5,441 nucleotides of DNA. It comes from Solirubrobacterales bacterium. GTDB taxonomy: Bacteria; Actinomycetota; Thermoleophilia; Solirubrobacterales; Solirubrobacteraceae. Location: positions 942 to 6,382 of the forward strand of contig PMKB01000297.1 of NCBI GenBank assembly GCA_003157595.1, given 5' to 3'. The notes beneath the pieces are model-generated. The model worked only from the letters and a program-made list of their open reading frames with translations. It searched no databases and was not told the DNA's origin. Positions 5,272 to 5,441 of the stretch are shown here, in pieces. Numbering within the stretch: the stretch's first letter is position 1; each line of letters starts with the position of its first letter. Made by a program: the position numbers and the translations under genes.

Positions 5272-5380
5272 GCTGTCGGCAGCACGATGTGTCGCCGACA
5301 TTGCGGCGCCGCAAGACGGCGCGGGCGGATTCGTCGAAGAAGAACGCGCGGCACCGCTTAAGGCAGCGATAGGTACCTAG
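5264..5380 (+). CDS. Possible very small ORF overlapping the end of the 76-residue ORF
   Basis: The 38-residue frame begins MRELSAARCVADIAAPQDGA and ends ERAAPLKAAIGT before a TAG at 5378-5380. Its ATG overlaps the end of the preceding ORF by eight bases, and GAGG lies six bases upstream. It spans the palindromic stretch and stops 14 bases before the next start codon. The size and lack of any known motif make it weak. The same bases may instead serve only as regulatory or leader sequence for the gene at 5395. Confidence 0.2.
   Translation: MRELSAARCVADIAAPQDGAGGFVEEERAAPLKAAIGT
5275..5314. promoter_or_regulatory. Structured region with a 14-base perfect palindrome
   Basis: GTCGGC (5275-5280) and GCCGAC (5294-5299) form an inverted pair that starts right after the stop at 5271. 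Immediately after comes TTGCGGCGCCGCAA (5301-5314), a perfect 14-base palindrome with partial outer arms GCCG and CGGC. It sits about 80 bases before the start codon at 5395. It could be a dimeric-repressor operator, a pair of RNA hairpins acting as terminator or leader, or chance in GC-rich DNA. Confidence 0.35.
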
Positions 5381-5394
5381 GAAAGGAGGCACAG

Positions 5395-5441
5395 ATGGCG
5401 ATTGCTTTGCCGGTCGCTTTTGCCGTGTTCGGCTACGGGCT
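5395..5441 (+). CDS. Start of a probable membrane protein, cut by the right edge
   Basis: AAAGGAGG (5382-5389) lies five bases before the ATG, the best Shine-Dalgarno sequence in the window. Fifteen codons are visible and read MAIALPVAFAVFGYG. The run is hydrophobic with no charged residue, so it is either the first transmembrane helix of a membrane protein or a signal-anchor region. That is too little to name a family. The preceding structured stretch at 5275-5314 may regulate it. Confidence 0.7.
   Translation, partial: MAIALPVAFAVFGYG

Noticed and set aside
4752..5354. Long minus-strand open frames opposite the small ORFs
   Set aside because: The translations are Arg/Ser-rich with no domain, no ribosome binding site and no signal. 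They run antisense to the MpsC-family fragment and look like GC-rich shadow frames.

Overview
The window is high-GC bacterial DNA and looks actinobacterial. It has GTG and TTG starts, G/C-rich third codon positions and tightly overlapping genes. The secreted protein at the left edge resembles, from memory, small secreted proteins of Thermoleophilia (Solirubrobacterales and relatives). That placement is an inference from family resemblance, not a search result.

Left part (1-1504, all minus strand): the 5' part of a gene for a secreted protein of unknown function runs off the left edge (1-439). Upstream of it is a complete TauE/SafE-family membrane permease (634-1386). Just upstream of the permease, at 1505-1544, the minus strand carries the 3' half of a tRNA-Ala(GGC) gene, from the anticodon to the discriminator base, with no matching 5' half. 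This is what an integrative element leaves when it inserts into a tRNA gene. The polarity puts any element to the right of the fragment. About 730 bases to its right hold no recognisable gene.

Centre (2277-4535, minus strand): four genes are packed as one operon, in transcription order a small lipoprotein, an Nramp-like transporter, and two different PRC-barrel proteins. The junctions are ATGA (4-base overlap), TGATG (1-base overlap) and ATGA (4-base overlap), so translation is probably coupled. The transporter has an altered metal site: DIGE where classical Nramp has DPGN in helix 1, and APY where it has MPH in helix 6. A classical manganese/iron role is therefore doubtful, and magnesium or another substrate is possible. 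The PRC-barrel proteins are plausible cytoplasmic partners or regulators, and the lipoprotein a plausible partner on the outer face of the membrane. These roles are inferred from the operon only.

Right part (4536-5441, plus strand): the intergenic region holds a C-terminal fragment of an MpsC/DUF2294-family gene whose front half is missing, followed by a hairpin. Then come a possible 76-residue ORF with a strong ribosome binding site, a structured stretch with a 14-base perfect palindrome, and the first 15 codons of a probable membrane protein with an excellent Shine-Dalgarno sequence.

The transport operon lies between a tRNA-derived scar and a truncated gene, so it may be an acquired module. 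No integrase or transposase is visible in the window.
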